A stretch of 64,000 nucleotides of DNA from Rhizobium chutanense (lineage in GTDB: Bacteria; Pseudomonadota; Alphaproteobacteria; Rhizobiales; Rhizobiaceae): contig NZ_NWSV01000007.1 of the NCBI RefSeq assembly GCF_002531935.1, forward strand, positions 62,001-126,000, given 5' to 3'. Both the position numbers and the translations under genes were made by a program. How positions within the stretch are numbered: the stretch's first letter is position 1; the number at the start of each line of letters is the position of its first letter. This document shows positions 33,182 through 42,783 of the stretch, piece by piece. Below the pieces are notes generated by a model. That model was not told the DNA's origin, searched no databases, and saw only the letters and a program-made list of their open reading frames with translations.

Positions 33182-34269
33182 GGCTGCTCTGTCACCGTGT
33201 TGCTGACAGCGGGGACAGCGGACGACGGGTTCGGCGCAATCATCATTGTGAGTTTTTTACGCACGGGCTCGTCGAAGTGAACGGCGGCCATGCCAGCCAG
33301 AATGAAAATCGCAAAAACCACGATCATACCGGCTGCCGGGGAAGCAGGAAGGTCATAGCCCCTTTGCCGCAGTGAATGCAGCAGGGTGAAGATGGGCCCA
33401 TGCAGGATATAAATCGGATAGGAAAGCCTCCCCAACCATCGGAATACCAATTCGACCAGGCCAGCCTGCCTTGTGGACATCGCCAGCCAGACAATGGCGG
33501 GAAAGACGACAAGGCACAGCAGAAAATCAAAATATGGGAAACCGAAGAATGTTCTGGCCGGGATGTTCGTGATGAAGATAAGACAGGCACACAGAAGCAG
33601 CCCGATGATGTTGCCGCTCACAGCCACGTTCGGTTTTCGAACCTCATAGAAGCGATAAAGGCAGATTCCGAGCGCGAAAGAGACAAGAACTCTTGAAAAG
33701 CCAAATCTGAAATAGCCTGCCTGGTGACCAATATCGAGGTTGCCTACGAATAACGCTCCGTACAGTGTGAAGCCCGCGGCCCCCATGGTGATGGCCAACA
33801 GGATTCTCCATGACAGCCGTATCAGAAGCGTAGAAAACAGCGTTCCGGCCCAGAGTTCGAAGAAGAGCGACCAGCTGGGACCGTTCAGAGGAAAGGCCCC
33901 GTCCACATTTGGGCTCGGAATGAACAGGATCGCCCTCACTAGAAGATCGGTGAGTGTAAGGTAGTCCAAGCCGAATTGAAGTGCATGGTTAAGAAGGCCG
34001 ACAGGAAGCGAAAGCAGATAGAGCGGATAAAGCCGAATGATGCGTTGCACGACAAATTTGGCAGGCGAAATCTCTCCCGTCGCCAGTCGCTTCTCATAGG
34101 AATTCGCAAGAACGACGCCGCTCAAAAGGAAGAAGAGATCTACCGCAAGGTAGCTGATATTCCGCGGGACCGGGCCCAGCGTCCCACTCGTATGCAGGAA
34201 CATGACCATGATGGCCGCAATTCCTCGCAAAGCTTCAAGGCCTGTGAAAAACTGCTTGCCACTGTTCAC
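33178..34269 (-). CDS. Acyltransferase 3 family membrane protein (OafA/YrhL type)
   Basis: A polytopic inner-membrane acyltransferase of about 363 residues with roughly ten hydrophobic segments. The N-terminal [20 protein letters not shown] carries the family's R-G-x-A motif and catalytic-type His, and [16 protein letters not shown] follows. Such enzymes O-acetylate LPS O-antigen, exopolysaccharide or nodulation factor; the acceptor is unknown here. GC is lower than average. The GTG at 34269 is preferred because GGAGG is nine bases upstream; the GTG at 34275 is only three bases from it. The stop overlaps the end of tgt on the other strand. Confidence 0.87.
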   Translation of the reverse strand: MNSGKQFFTGLEALRGIAAIMVMFLHTSGTLGPVPRNISYLAVDLFFLLSGVVLANSYEKRLATGEISPAKFVVQRIIRLYPLYLLSLPVGLLNHALQFGLDYLTLTDLLVRAILFIPSPNVDGAFPLNGPSWSLFFELWAGTLFSTLLIRLSWRILLAITMGAAGFTLYGALFVGNLDIGHQAGYFRFGFSRVLVSFALGICLYRFYEVRKPNVAVSGNIIGLLLCACLIFITNIPARTFFGFPYFDFLLCLVVFPAIVWLAMSTRQAGLVELVFRWLGRLSYPIYILHGPIFTLLHSLRQRGYDLPASPAAGMIVVFAIFILAGMAAVHFDEPVRKKLTMMIAPNPSSAVPAVSNTVTEQP

Positions 34270-34376
34270 GGTCACAATCCTCCGGTGAAATATTATTACT
34301 CTGGGAGGATTTCGAAATCGTTAGTACAACGCCGCCGTGCAATAGGCCGACTTCTGTCGGTGACAGGCGCAAAGCG

Positions 34377-34805
34377 TCAAATTCCTTTGCTGTCCGCATC
34401 CGGCATGATCTGCACGCCGTTGATCCGATAGCTGCCGTCCGGCTGGCGGGTGAGCTGGTAGATCGCCGTCCAGTCCTTGCCGTCGCGGCCTGAAATCAGC
34501 ACCTCGTGATAGATCAGCGCGCCGTTGTCGATCGAGCGGCTGCGGCCGAAGGCGTAGTTGCCGGGATGGTAAACCGGCTCGTAGCTCTTCTTCACCATGG
34601 CGAAGAACAGGTTCTTGTCGGGATACATCGCCTTGATGCCGGGAGCGGCGAAGGAATAGGCGGTCTCGGCGTCGTCCTTGAGGAAGGCCTTGATCTGTTC
34701 CTCGATCATGGTCCTCGTCGTATCGATCGGATCTTCGGCGCGAGCCGAGAGAGGAGAGAAGGCGGACGCGGCACACAGAATGAGAACTGCGAGAAAGGCG
34801 CGCAT
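34377..34805 (-). CDS. DUF4864 family exported protein
   Basis: A 142-residue secreted protein with a signal peptide (MRAFLAVLILCAASAFSPLS, cleavage near ARAED). The mature part, MIEEQIKAFLKDDAETAYSF and YHEVLISGRDGKDWTAIYQL, matches the pattern I know as DUF4864, a small cystatin/NTF2-like domain whose function is unknown. It lies downstream of the FabF-like gene on the same strand, 81 bases apart. Confidence 0.75.
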   Translation of the reverse strand: MRAFLAVLILCAASAFSPLSARAEDPIDTTRTMIEEQIKAFLKDDAETAYSFAAPGIKAMYPDKNLFFAMVKKSYEPVYHPGNYAFGRSRSIDNGALIYHEVLISGRDGKDWTAIYQLTRQPDGSYRINGVQIMPDADSKGI

Positions 34806-34886
34806 GGATTGATCTCCGGCTCCGTCGGGGAGCGAGCCCCGATAGAGCGGAAGTGTAAGCGAATTTCAGCGCAAGAAAAGCAGACT

Positions 34887-36152
34887 TTACGACCAGCGGC
34901 GGAAGAGGGCGCTGGCATTCACCCCGCCGAAGCCGAAACCGTTGGTGATCGCATAGTCCATGGTGAGCGGCCGCGCCGTCTTGCCGACGATATCGATGCC
35001 GTCGGCATCAGGATCGGCCTCGTTCAGGTTGCGGGTCGGCGGCGCGATCTGGTCGCGCAGCGCCAGAATGGTGAAGATCGCCTCCAGCCCACCGGCCGCC
35101 CCGAGCAGATGGCCGGTCGCCGACTTCGTGGCGCTGACGGCAATGCCGCCATTGCGGCCGAAGACCGTGCCGATCGCGGCGATCTCGCCCCTGTCGCCGA
35201 CCGGTGTCGAGGTCGCATGCGCGTTGAGGTGCCGAACCTCGGAGGCGGCGATTTTTGCCTGCCGAAGCGCGGCCTCCATCGCCCGCCGCGCGCCGTCGCC
35301 GTCCTCGGGGCCTGAGGTCATGTGATAGGCATCCGCCGCCGTGCCGTAGCCGACGAGTTCGGCAAGCGGCGTGGCGCCGCGGGCAAGCGCATGGTCCAGC
35401 GTTTCGATGACCAGAATGCCGGCGCCTTCGCCCATGACGAAACCGTCGCGTGCCGTGTCGAAGGGCCGCGATGCAAGCTCCGGCGTCTCGTTGAAGCCGG
35501 TGGAAAGGGCACGCGCTGCGGCAAAGCCGCCGAGGCTCACCTTGTCGATGCAGGCCTCGGCGCCGCCGCAGATCGCCACATCCGCTTCGCCGGAGCGGAT
35601 CAGCCGCGCCGCATCGCCGATCGCCTGAACGCTGGCGGCACAGGCGGTCACCGGCGCGCCGAGCGGTCCCTTGAAGCCGTAGCGAATGCTGACCTGGCCG
35701 GCAGCGAGATTGACGAGGAAGGACGGCACGGTGAAGGGCGACAGCCGCCGCACGCCGCGTGTCTCGCCGATCCGCACCGCTTCGGCGATGGCCGGAAAGC
35801 CGCCGACCCCGGAGGCGATGATCGTCGCAGTGCGCTCTCGCGCAGCTTCGTCAGTCGGCAGCCAGCCGGCCTGCTTGACCGCTTCCTCCGTCGCCGCCAT
35901 GGCGAACTGGATGAAACGGTCCATCTTCTTCTGGTCCTTGGGCGGGACGTAACGGTCGGGATCGAAGCCGGCTTGCGCATCTTCACCAATGCCGGGAACG
36001 ATGCCGCCGACCTTGGCTGCGAGCTCGCCGACGATGTCTTCCGCCAATACCCGCAGCCCCGAACCGCCGTCGAGAAGACGTTTCCAGGCCGGCTCGACGC
36101 CGGTGCCGAGTGGCGAGACAAGTCCCATGCCGGTAACAACGATGCGATCCAT
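34887..36152 (-). CDS. Beta-ketoacyl-ACP synthase II (FabF-like) paralogue
   Basis: A 421-residue condensing enzyme of the KAS II family, extending acyl-ACP with malonyl-ACP. The catalytic triad is present: Cys171 in VTACAASVQ, His312 in LNAHATSTPVGD and His348 in SATGHLLGAAG. Length and architecture are those of FabF. Its setting is not a fatty-acid biosynthesis operon: there is no acyl carrier protein or ketoreductase nearby, and an HxlR-type regulator lies 12 bases upstream, so it is probably a specialised or regulated paralogue rather than the housekeeping enzyme. Confidence 0.93.
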   Translation of the reverse strand: MDRIVVTGMGLVSPLGTGVEPAWKRLLDGGSGLRVLAEDIVGELAAKVGGIVPGIGEDAQAGFDPDRYVPPKDQKKMDRFIQFAMAATEEAVKQAGWLPTDEAARERTATIIASGVGGFPAIAEAVRIGETRGVRRLSPFTVPSFLVNLAAGQVSIRYGFKGPLGAPVTACAASVQAIGDAARLIRSGEADVAICGGAEACIDKVSLGGFAAARALSTGFNETPELASRPFDTARDGFVMGEGAGILVIETLDHALARGATPLAELVGYGTAADAYHMTSGPEDGDGARRAMEAALRQAKIAASEVRHLNAHATSTPVGDRGEIAAIGTVFGRNGGIAVSATKSATGHLLGAAGGLEAIFTILALRDQIAPPTRNLNEADPDADGIDIVGKTARPLTMDYAITNGFGFGGVNASALFRRWS

Positions 36153-36164
36153 TCTCTTTCTCCG

Positions 36165-36671
36165 TTATGCGTCGATGCCGAGATACCAGGCGCGCATGCG
36201 GGCGATCCGCGCGTGCACTTCGTCGTCGGCTGCAGGGCCTGCCAGCAGGCTGGTATTTTCGGGTGTCACTTCTTCGCCGGTCCGTGCGTCCACCAGCATT
36301 GTTTCGCGCGCTTTGCCCGAAGCGGCATCGCCCAAGAGGAAGGCGAGGTCCTCTTCCGGAATATGCCGGCTTCCCCAGGAAAACAGCGTCATCAGCACCG
36401 GAAAGAAATCGCGACCCTTGTCCGTCAGCACATATTCGTAGCGGGCAGGGCGCTGATGGTAGAGACGCCGTTCGAACAGCCCTTCATCCGTCAGATGTTT
36501 CAACCGCCGCGTCAGGATGTTCGGCGCCACGCCGAGGCTCTTCTGAAAATCGTCGAAGCGCGACAGCCCTTGAAAGGCGTCACGCAGGATCAGGATGCTC
36601 CACCAGTCGCCAACGCTGTCGAGCGCACGCGCCGCCGGGCATTTGAATTGACTGAAGCTTGTCCGCTGCAT
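36165..36671 (-). CDS. HxlR-family transcriptional regulator
   Basis: A 168-residue winged-helix protein of the HxlR family. Cys near the start (FKCPAARALDSVGDWWSILILRDAFQG) is typical of redox-sensing members, and NILTRRLKHLTDEGLFERR is the recognition region. An inverted repeat immediately upstream (36690-36714) is a likely operator. The start at 36671 is used; a Met 11 codons upstream would place the protein start inside that repeat. It is read together with the FabF-like gene (13-base gap), so it probably controls it. Confidence 0.88.
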   Translation of the reverse strand: MQRTSFSQFKCPAARALDSVGDWWSILILRDAFQGLSRFDDFQKSLGVAPNILTRRLKHLTDEGLFERRLYHQRPARYEYVLTDKGRDFFPVLMTLFSWGSRHIPEEDLAFLLGDAASGKARETMLVDARTGEEVTPENTSLLAGPAADDEVHARIARMRAWYLGIDA

Positions 36672-36689
36672 GGCTGATGTCACTATAGC

Positions 36690-36714
36690 AGTAACTATCA
36701 TCATGCAAGTTACT
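36690..36714. promoter_or_regulatory. Predicted HxlR operator
   Basis: AGTAACT (36690-36696) and AGTTACT (36708-36714) are exact reverse complements separated by 11 bases, about two helical turns centre to centre less a few bases. It is 19 bases from the HxlR start and overlaps the 3' end of the upstream gene. Similar symmetric sites control other HxlR-type genes. Confidence 0.6.
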
Positions 36715-37015
36715 ATCGGGACTCATCCTCGAAAATCCGGGCGAGCAGAATGCCGGTGACGAGCATGCCGGCGGCGACGAAGATCGTATCACCCGGCGTG
36801 CCGATATAGAGCGGCCCGATATTGGCAAAGAGCAGGAAGGCAATGAGGAAATTCACCCAGCCCCAGACGACGTTCGCAATGGGCGAACCGAGCTTGTCCT
36901 GTTGCGCGAAGGGGATGCGGAAAGCCCTACCGCTGACGCCGTTGACGAAATGCGGGATGCCGTTGGTCAGAAATCCCGCGGCGATGAAATGAGCGATATA
37001 GGCAATCCAGGGCAA
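36713..37015 (-). CDS. Small multi-spanning membrane protein of unknown function
   Basis: A roughly 100-residue protein with three hydrophobic segments: PWIAYIAHFIAAGFLTNGIP, then NVVWGWVNFLIAFLLFANIG and FVAAGMLVTGILLAR. The GIPHFVNGVSGRAFRIPF motif recurs in many small bacterial membrane proteins that I cannot assign. There is no ATG; the TTG at 37015 has GGAGA five bases upstream, while an earlier TTG at 37078 would add 21 polar residues. Its stop lies in the predicted HxlR operator, and it is read in the same direction as the regulator. Confidence 0.65.
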   Translation of the reverse strand: MPWIAYIAHFIAAGFLTNGIPHFVNGVSGRAFRIPFAQQDKLGSPIANVVWGWVNFLIAFLLFANIGPLYIGTPGDTIFVAAGMLVTGILLARIFEDESR

Positions 37016-37147
37016 AGGCTTCTCCGCGGCTGCGAGTGGCGTCAACGGACAATCTGGCCGGGATTCCTGCTCCGGCAAGAGGACATGTGTGAAGCAACCG
37101 CCGGGGGGAGTTGCAGCCAGCCCCTGAAGAGGACGGGTCTGGCCGGG

Positions 37148-39268
37148 TCAGATCAGCCCGAAATCTTTGAAATGAAGCGCCGGAGAATTGTCGAAATCCG
37201 CGACCTGGACTGCGCTGCCCGCAGCGCTTCCATCCGCGTCGAAGGATAGAGTGCCGCTGGCCTGATCGTAGATCAGCCTGTCATCGGCCTCGAGCGCTTT
37301 CGTTCCCAGAACAAAATTCTCATCCGAAAATTTGGACAGGCTGAGTGTGGCGAAAATCGTATGGTCGAGCAGCAGCTTGTCGCCGGCCGCGGAAGAGAAA
37401 TCCCGGATCTTGTCGACGCTGAGATTGTCGGGCTTCACGTCGAAGACGAAGGAATCGGCTCCGCCGCCGCCGGTGAGAATGTCCGCACCGGCTTTGCCGA
37501 ACAGCTTGTCGTTGCCGAGCCCGCCGGTCAACTGGTCGGCGCCCTTGCCGCCATTGATCGTGTTGCTCCCGTCGTTGCCGGTGAGAACATTGGCCGTGTT
37601 GTTGCCCGTCGCGCTGAGATTGGCCGTTCCGGTCAAGGTGAGATTCTCGATCGTTCCGGCCGTGCGCTGCAGATCGGCCAGGCTGAAGGAGGTCGAAGCC
37701 TTGACGGTGTCCTTGCCGGATGCCCCGGCCTCATCGGCAAAATCGCCCGCATCGTCGATCACATAGGTATCGTTCCCGGCATGCCCCGCCATGCGGTCGG
37801 CGCCGGTGCTGCCGTCGAGGATATTGTTGCCGGAGTTGCCGACGAGAACATTGGCCAGCGCATTTCCCGTGCCGTTGATATTGGCGGCGCCGGTCAGTGT
37901 GAGATTCTCGATGTTTCCGATCGCATGCGCTGTGTCCTTGAGGCTGAAGCTGATCGACGACATGACCGTGTCGGTCCCGCCGCCCTGGCTTTCGTCGACG
38001 ATCTGCGTGGGGCTGGTGACGATGAAAGTGTCGTTGCCGGTGCCGCCATAGACATGGCCGGTTGCCGGCGGTGTGCCGCCGCCGCCTGCGACCTCGATGA
38101 TAACGGGATGGTCGACGACCTCAACCGTCAGGGACGAGACATTGCTGAGGCTTTTGATTACCGTCGACCCGGTCAGGGGATCGAAGACCTTAACGGAACC
38201 GAACGAGGATCCGAGATTGACTTTGACGCCCGTCGTCGCGGCCTGAATCGCCGTGTCGATGGACTGGTTCCAGATATCGGGCTCGTTCCAGATGATGATC
38301 TGGTAGCTTCCGTCGGATTTTTCCGTCAGCAGGCTGCGGGCCGAGGACGGCAGGCCGTCGATCGAATAGTTGAGCGTTCCGGCGCTGAAGCTTGCCTTCT
38401 GAGCGCCGTTGTCCGCAAGGATTTCGGTCAGATTGTGGATCGCCGTCGCCGCCGGCTTGGCCGAATAGTCGAGGTGAAAGAGGCCGAAATGCTTTTCCTG
38501 ATTGCTGCCCTGCGGATCGGAATAGGCGTCGAGCAGCTCGTAGAGGAAGGTCTGTTTCGATCCGAGCGCCGCGCCGTCCATCAGCGTATTGAGCAGCAGC
38601 TTTGCCTGCGTCGCTTCGCTGACGCCTTCCCAGCCGCCATTGGTGTCGGCGGTGAGCGAGGTATGGTAACCGGTCTCGGTGATCGCGAGCGGCTTGCCCG
38701 GATCGGCAGCGCGCTGAACGCCCGATTCTCGCGAAAGCCATGAATATGGTTGGTCGCCATCCTTCGCATAGGTGTGGATCGTCGTGTAGTCGGAGGCGGA
38801 AGCGACCGTATACCCGGTAAAGCTGAGGACCGGGATATCCTTCAGCAAGGGGTCGGCGTTGACAGCGGCAGACAGGTCCTTCTGATAGGCGAGTGCTGCG
38901 GCCTGGCCGCTGAGGCCGTGATAGCTGACGGGCCAGTTGTTGACTTCGTTCGGGCCTTCAATGCCGACGACCGAGCCGGGATGGGCTTGAACGAAAGCAT
39001 GCAGCCGCTGGACCACGGTGGCGGGGTCGACCTCCCGCTGGGCGCTGAAGACGAATTGCACGCCGGCGTCGGCCGCATTGCCGAGATGGGTTTGTCCGTT
39101 GGGGTCGGAAGCGGCGTTGGGAGCGTGATCGCGAACCGTGTCGAGGCCGAGATAATCGAGAGCCTTAACGACTTCTCCGACATTGGAATATTTTCCGTCG
39201 GTGTAGTCGATATGGGTATCAATGCCAAAGGAACGAATAATATCGTTTATTCGAACGGCCTGAGCCAT
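37148..39268 (-). CDS. Secreted glycosidase-like protein with RTX calcium-binding repeats
   Basis: A 706-residue protein without an N-terminal signal peptide. Residues about 1-400 resemble a clan-A glycoside hydrolase barrel (GH39/GH5-like): Glu108 in VGIEGPNEVNNW is the probable acid/base and Glu198 in LAITETGYH the probable nucleophile. From about residue 405 there are hemolysin-type nonapeptide repeats (GGTGNDTF, GNDGSNTINGGKGADQL, GGLGNDKLFGKAGADIL), which bind calcium and usually mark substrates of type I secretion. Export through a TolC-linked ABC system is therefore inferred; no secretion genes are adjacent. The start at 39268 follows GGGAGA. Confidence 0.82.
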   Translation of the reverse strand: MAQAVRINDIIRSFGIDTHIDYTDGKYSNVGEVVKALDYLGLDTVRDHAPNAASDPNGQTHLGNAADAGVQFVFSAQREVDPATVVQRLHAFVQAHPGSVVGIEGPNEVNNWPVSYHGLSGQAAALAYQKDLSAAVNADPLLKDIPVLSFTGYTVASASDYTTIHTYAKDGDQPYSWLSRESGVQRAADPGKPLAITETGYHTSLTADTNGGWEGVSEATQAKLLLNTLMDGAALGSKQTFLYELLDAYSDPQGSNQEKHFGLFHLDYSAKPAATAIHNLTEILADNGAQKASFSAGTLNYSIDGLPSSARSLLTEKSDGSYQIIIWNEPDIWNQSIDTAIQAATTGVKVNLGSSFGSVKVFDPLTGSTVIKSLSNVSSLTVEVVDHPVIIEVAGGGGTPPATGHVYGGTGNDTFIVTSPTQIVDESQGGGTDTVMSSISFSLKDTAHAIGNIENLTLTGAANINGTGNALANVLVGNSGNNILDGSTGADRMAGHAGNDTYVIDDAGDFADEAGASGKDTVKASTSFSLADLQRTAGTIENLTLTGTANLSATGNNTANVLTGNDGSNTINGGKGADQLTGGLGNDKLFGKAGADILTGGGGADSFVFDVKPDNLSVDKIRDFSSAAGDKLLLDHTIFATLSLSKFSDENFVLGTKALEADDRLIYDQASGTLSFDADGSAAGSAVQVADFDNSPALHFKDFGLI

Positions 39269-39505
39269 CAGTTTCTCTCCCGGTTTGCGAGGGAATTGGC
39301 GATAGGAATGGATCCCTATTTGTTCTAACCAATTCGATTTAATACACGAGGAGGGCCGTGCAGTACTGCTCCGTTAACCATGCTATGTTGTTGCCAATGT
39401 GGCCCATTTCGGGCGGTATTTATTATGCAGTCTGTGCTTGCATTTTCTGCTCGTGGCGGCCCAGGCGCGCCCGTTGTCGGCGAGACCAGGGCCTCTGAGG
39501 CGAGA

Positions 39506-39640
39506 TCCAGGTTCGCGGCAGCGATCACGCTGCTATCGGCCGGAACGCCGATATTTTTCATGGGCGAGGAAATCGGTGCGCAGAAACCCTATCGCTACAA
39601 TGATTTCCTCGACAATCGGGAGAATATTCTCGGTGAAGCT
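39506..39640 (+). pseudogene. Alpha-amylase-type glycosidase remnant
   Basis: The frame reads RFAAAITLLSAGTPIFFMGE, then EIGAQKPYRYNDFLDNRENI. This resembles the region near the end of the catalytic barrel of alpha-amylase-family enzymes, where GTPMLFMGEE is typical. Only about 45 residues are preserved, and sequence either side does not continue the family. It looks like a fragment of a lost gene in the 480-base gap between the RTX glycosidase and a small minus-strand ORF; I see no other gene in 39269-39750. Confidence 0.6.
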
Positions 39641-39750
39641 GATGGCGGCGGGGCAGGGATGATCAGCGGGCCGCGGCAGGAGCGCTCAAGGTCGTATTGC
39701 CCGCGTCAGGCGTGTAGTCTTTCGCAGGCAATAAGGGGAAGCTGGAGCCT

Positions 39751-39939
39751 TCAGGCGAAGCCAAGCGGCAGCTTGTCCAGTTTCCTGTCGGCGCCGTAAT
39801 CGCGCTCATGCGGCGAGCGCCGGCGACCGTCGCTGCGGCTGGAAAGGTCGATCCGGTTTTCGGCAAAGATCCCGTCCGGCCATGTGCCGGTATCATGGCA
39901 ATCGGCGTCGATCTTCGGGGCAAGGATTCTCAGCATCAT
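39751..39939 (-). CDS. Small hypothetical protein (62 aa)
   Basis: The frame from 39939 encodes MMLRILAPKIDADCHDTGTW, a polar middle and a basic end (ERDYGADRKLDKLPLGFA). No family is recognised and no membrane segment is visible. Support comes from a strong ribosome site (GGAGG seven bases before the ATG); position in a degraded region next to an amylase remnant argues for caution. Confidence 0.4.
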   Translation of the reverse strand: MMLRILAPKIDADCHDTGTWPDGIFAENRIDLSSRSDGRRRSPHERDYGADRKLDKLPLGFA

Positions 39940-40092
39940 CGGGGTTCCTCCGCGGCGCACCATCAACATTCGGAAAGGCCGCTTGGTTCCATTTGTAAAC
40001 CCTGAATTATTAATAAATTAACCATAATTGCAGGGCGAAAACCGGTCATCGCTTGACGTGAGATGAGCGGCCCATGGAACTCCTGATCCTGA

Positions 40093-40524
<432 letters not shown>

Positions 40525-40559
40525 TTTCACCGCAGTCTCAATTCCGAATGCAGGCGAAA

Positions 40560-40590
40560 GTCGCCCCGGTTCCCGCGGGCGGCTTTTTCT
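40560..40590 (+). terminator. Terminator after the SFPASDP-motif gene
   Basis: GTCGCCC (40560-40566) and GGGCGGC (40577-40583) form a stem with one G-T pair, followed by five T. Confidence 0.65.
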
Positions 40591-40723
40591 TGCGTGACAG
40601 ATTGATGTCAAAACTGAGAAACAGCTGAAAACCGCGGATGTCTGATTGACATGGGAGCCTTCTAGAGAGGGCCCGGGAAGGGAGCGTCGATGACGCGCTT
40701 CCAGGTCTCGGAGACGCGTCCTC

Positions 40724-41554
40724 ATGAAAATCATTCAGATTACCGACACCCATTTCAGCCCGAACAAGCCGCATTTCAACGGCAACTGGGCGCCGCTTCT
40801 AAGCTGGATCGAAGAGACCGGCGCCGATCTGATCATCCATACCGGTGATCTCACCGTCGACGGCGCCGACAAGGATGAAGATATCACCTTCTCGATGGAT
40901 CTGATGCGCCAGGTGTCGATCCCGATGCTGATCGTCCCCGGCAATCACGATGTCGGTCACTTCAGAGAAACCGACCAGCCCGTCAATGCCGAGCGGCTGG
41001 CCCGTTGGCGCAGCCTTGCCGGTGACGATCGCTGGCTGGAGGATGCGGCCGGCTGGCGCTTCATCGGTTTGAATTCGCTGCTTCTCGGTCATGAGGATGA
41101 CGAGGAAGAGGCCCAGTTCGAATGGCTCGCCAGGGCGTTCGAAGACAGGGCAGGGCGGCGCGTGGCGCTTTTCGCGCACAAGCCGCTGTTCGTCGATGCT
41201 CCCGATGAAGGCGATACCGGCTACTGGAGCGTTCGCCCGGCGCAGCGCCGGCGGCTTTATGATCTGATATCGGCCCATGACGTGGCGCTGTTTGCCAGCG
41301 GCCACCTTCACTGGGCTTGGCAGGGCCGTTTCGGCAATACGCAGCTGAGCTGGGGGCCGTCGGCCGCTTTCATCATCGACAAGATGGAGCGCGAAATGCC
41401 GGGCGAACGGCTGATCGGCGCCGTCGTTCACGAGTTCGATCGATCGGTCGAAAGCGAGATCGTCGCTGTTCCCGGCATGACCGCTTATGTGCTCGATGAT
41501 GTCGTGCTCGAAGTCTATCCCCAGGCGGTCAAGCCGCGCGAGGTTGCCGAATGA
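40724..41554 (+). CDS. Metallophosphoesterase (class III phosphodiesterase-like)
   Basis: A 276-residue calcineurin-like phosphoesterase resembling GpdQ/CpdA phosphodiesterases. Metal ligands are present: ITDTHFSP (D, H), HTGDLTVDG (D), VPGNHDVGHF (N, H), LFAHKPLF (H) and FASGHLHWAW (H, H). It is the first gene of a tightly packed operon whose other members form a Ugp-type ABC importer, so it probably releases phosphate from, or modifies, an imported phosphodiester such as a glycerophosphodiester; a cyclic-nucleotide substrate cannot be excluded. The stop overlaps the ATPase start by four bases. There is no signal peptide, so it acts in the cytoplasm. Confidence 0.9.
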   Translation: MKIIQITDTHFSPNKPHFNGNWAPLLSWIEETGADLIIHTGDLTVDGADKDEDITFSMDLMRQVSIPMLIVPGNHDVGHFRETDQPVNAERLARWRSLAGDDRWLEDAAGWRFIGLNSLLLGHEDDEEEAQFEWLARAFEDRAGRRVALFAHKPLFVDAPDEGDTGYWSVRPAQRRRLYDLISAHDVALFASGHLHWAWQGRFGNTQLSWGPSAAFIIDKMEREMPGERLIGAVVHEFDRSVESEIVAVPGMTAYVLDDVVLEVYPQAVKPREVAE

Positions 41555-42783
41555 GCGCGCTCTCGCTTCGCGGCATCACCAAAGCCTTCGGCGGCAACCA
41601 GATCCTCAACGGCGTCAGCCTCGATGTCGGGGCCGGTGAATTCATCGCGCTGGTCGGTCCTTCCGGCTGCGGCAAGAGCACGCTGCTACGCGTCCTTGCC
41701 GGCCTCGACCACGCCGATCGCGGCGAGATCTCGATCGGCGGGAAAGACATGTCCGGTGTTGCAGCCGCCGACCGCAACATCGCCATGGTCTTTCAGTCCT
41801 ACGCGCTCTATCCGCATCTGACGGCCGCGCAGAATATCGCCGTGCCGCTGGCGATGCGCCTGATGTCGAGGATACAGCGGCTGCCCTTTCTGGGATCGTT
41901 GATGCCGGGCCAGCGCGCCACCCGCGCGGCAATCGCCCGCGACGTCAGGGAGATGGCGATATCGCTGAAGATCGACCACCTGCTCGACCGCAAGCCCGGC
42001 CAGATGTCGGGCGGCCAGCGCCAGCGTGTGGCGCTTGCCCGCGCCATGGTGCGCCGGCCGAGCATCTTCCTGATGGACGAGCCGCTGTCCAATCTCGACG
42101 CGAACCTGCGCGTCCACGCCCGCGGCGAAATCGTCGACCTGCATCGTCGCGCCGGCGTGCCGACGCTCTATGTCACCCATGACCAGGCGGAAGCGCTGTC
42201 GATGGCGGATCGCGTCGCCGTGATGCTGGGCGGAAGATTGCTGCAGATCGCCAGCCCTGAGGTCATCTACGACGATCCGGCCCACATCGAGGTCGCCCGC
42301 TTCATCGGCCAGCCGCGCATCAATGTGCTGCCGGCCTTTGCCGAAGGCGGCGTCATCCTCTGCGGCGGCCTGCGGCTGACGCTTGAAAATGCGCCCGGCG
42401 GGAAGATGCCGGTCACGCTCGCCATTCGTCCCGAATTCGTCTTTCTTTCCAGGAACAGGCATGACGGTCTTGCCGCCCGGATCGAACGCGTCGAATTCCT
42501 CGGCTCCGAAGTCATTCTCTACTGCCGGCTCGAGGCGATCGGCGAAACGATCATCGCCAAGGTTCAGCCGTCCGAAGCCGCAGGCCTTGCGGCCGGGGAT
42601 GCCGTCGGCCTTCGCTTGTCGCCGGGGCGTACGCTGATCTTTGCCGAGGACGGCAGCCGGCTGGCGGGCTTCGTCGCCAGTGGTGATGCCGGGCTCAGCT
42701 CTGCTGATGCCGGGCTCAGCTCTGCTGATGCCGGGCTCAGCTCTGCGGGTGCCGATGCTCAGCGGGAGAGGGCGCATGGCTAG
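41551..42783 (+). CDS. Ugp/Mal-type ABC transporter ATPase
   Basis: A 410-residue ATPase of the UgpC/MalK group. Walker A GPSGCGKST is at residues 36-44, the Q-loop at Gln82, the signature MSGGQ near 152-156, and Walker B IFLMDEPLSNLD follows. A TOBE-type C-terminal domain carries substrate regulation. Two oddities are visible: an insertion of roughly 20 residues before the signature (RIQRLPFLGSLMPGQRATRA), and near the C-terminus three tandem DAGLSSA units caused by an in-frame 21-base repeat. The start and stop overlap the neighbouring genes (8 bases with the permease). Confidence 0.93.
   Translation: MSALSLRGITKAFGGNQILNGVSLDVGAGEFIALVGPSGCGKSTLLRVLAGLDHADRGEISIGGKDMSGVAAADRNIAMVFQSYALYPHLTAAQNIAVPLAMRLMSRIQRLPFLGSLMPGQRATRAAIARDVREMAISLKIDHLLDRKPGQMSGGQRQRVALARAMVRRPSIFLMDEPLSNLDANLRVHARGEIVDLHRRAGVPTLYVTHDQAEALSMADRVAVMLGGRLLQIASPEVIYDDPAHIEVARFIGQPRINVLPAFAEGGVILCGGLRLTLENAPGGKMPVTLAIRPEFVFLSRNRHDGLAARIERVEFLGSEVILYCRLEAIGETIIAKVQPSEAAGLAAGDAVGLRLSPGRTLIFAEDGSRLAGFVASGDAGLSSADAGLSSADAGLSSAGADAQRERAHG
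42685..42747 (+). repeat. Three in-frame 21-base repeats in the ABC ATPase gene
   Basis: GATGCCGGGCTCAGCTCTGC plus one base is repeated three times in tandem (42685-42705, 42706-42726, 42727-42747), encoding DAGLSSA repeats. The copies are identical except for the final base, indicating recent expansion and probable length variation between strains. Confidence 0.95.
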
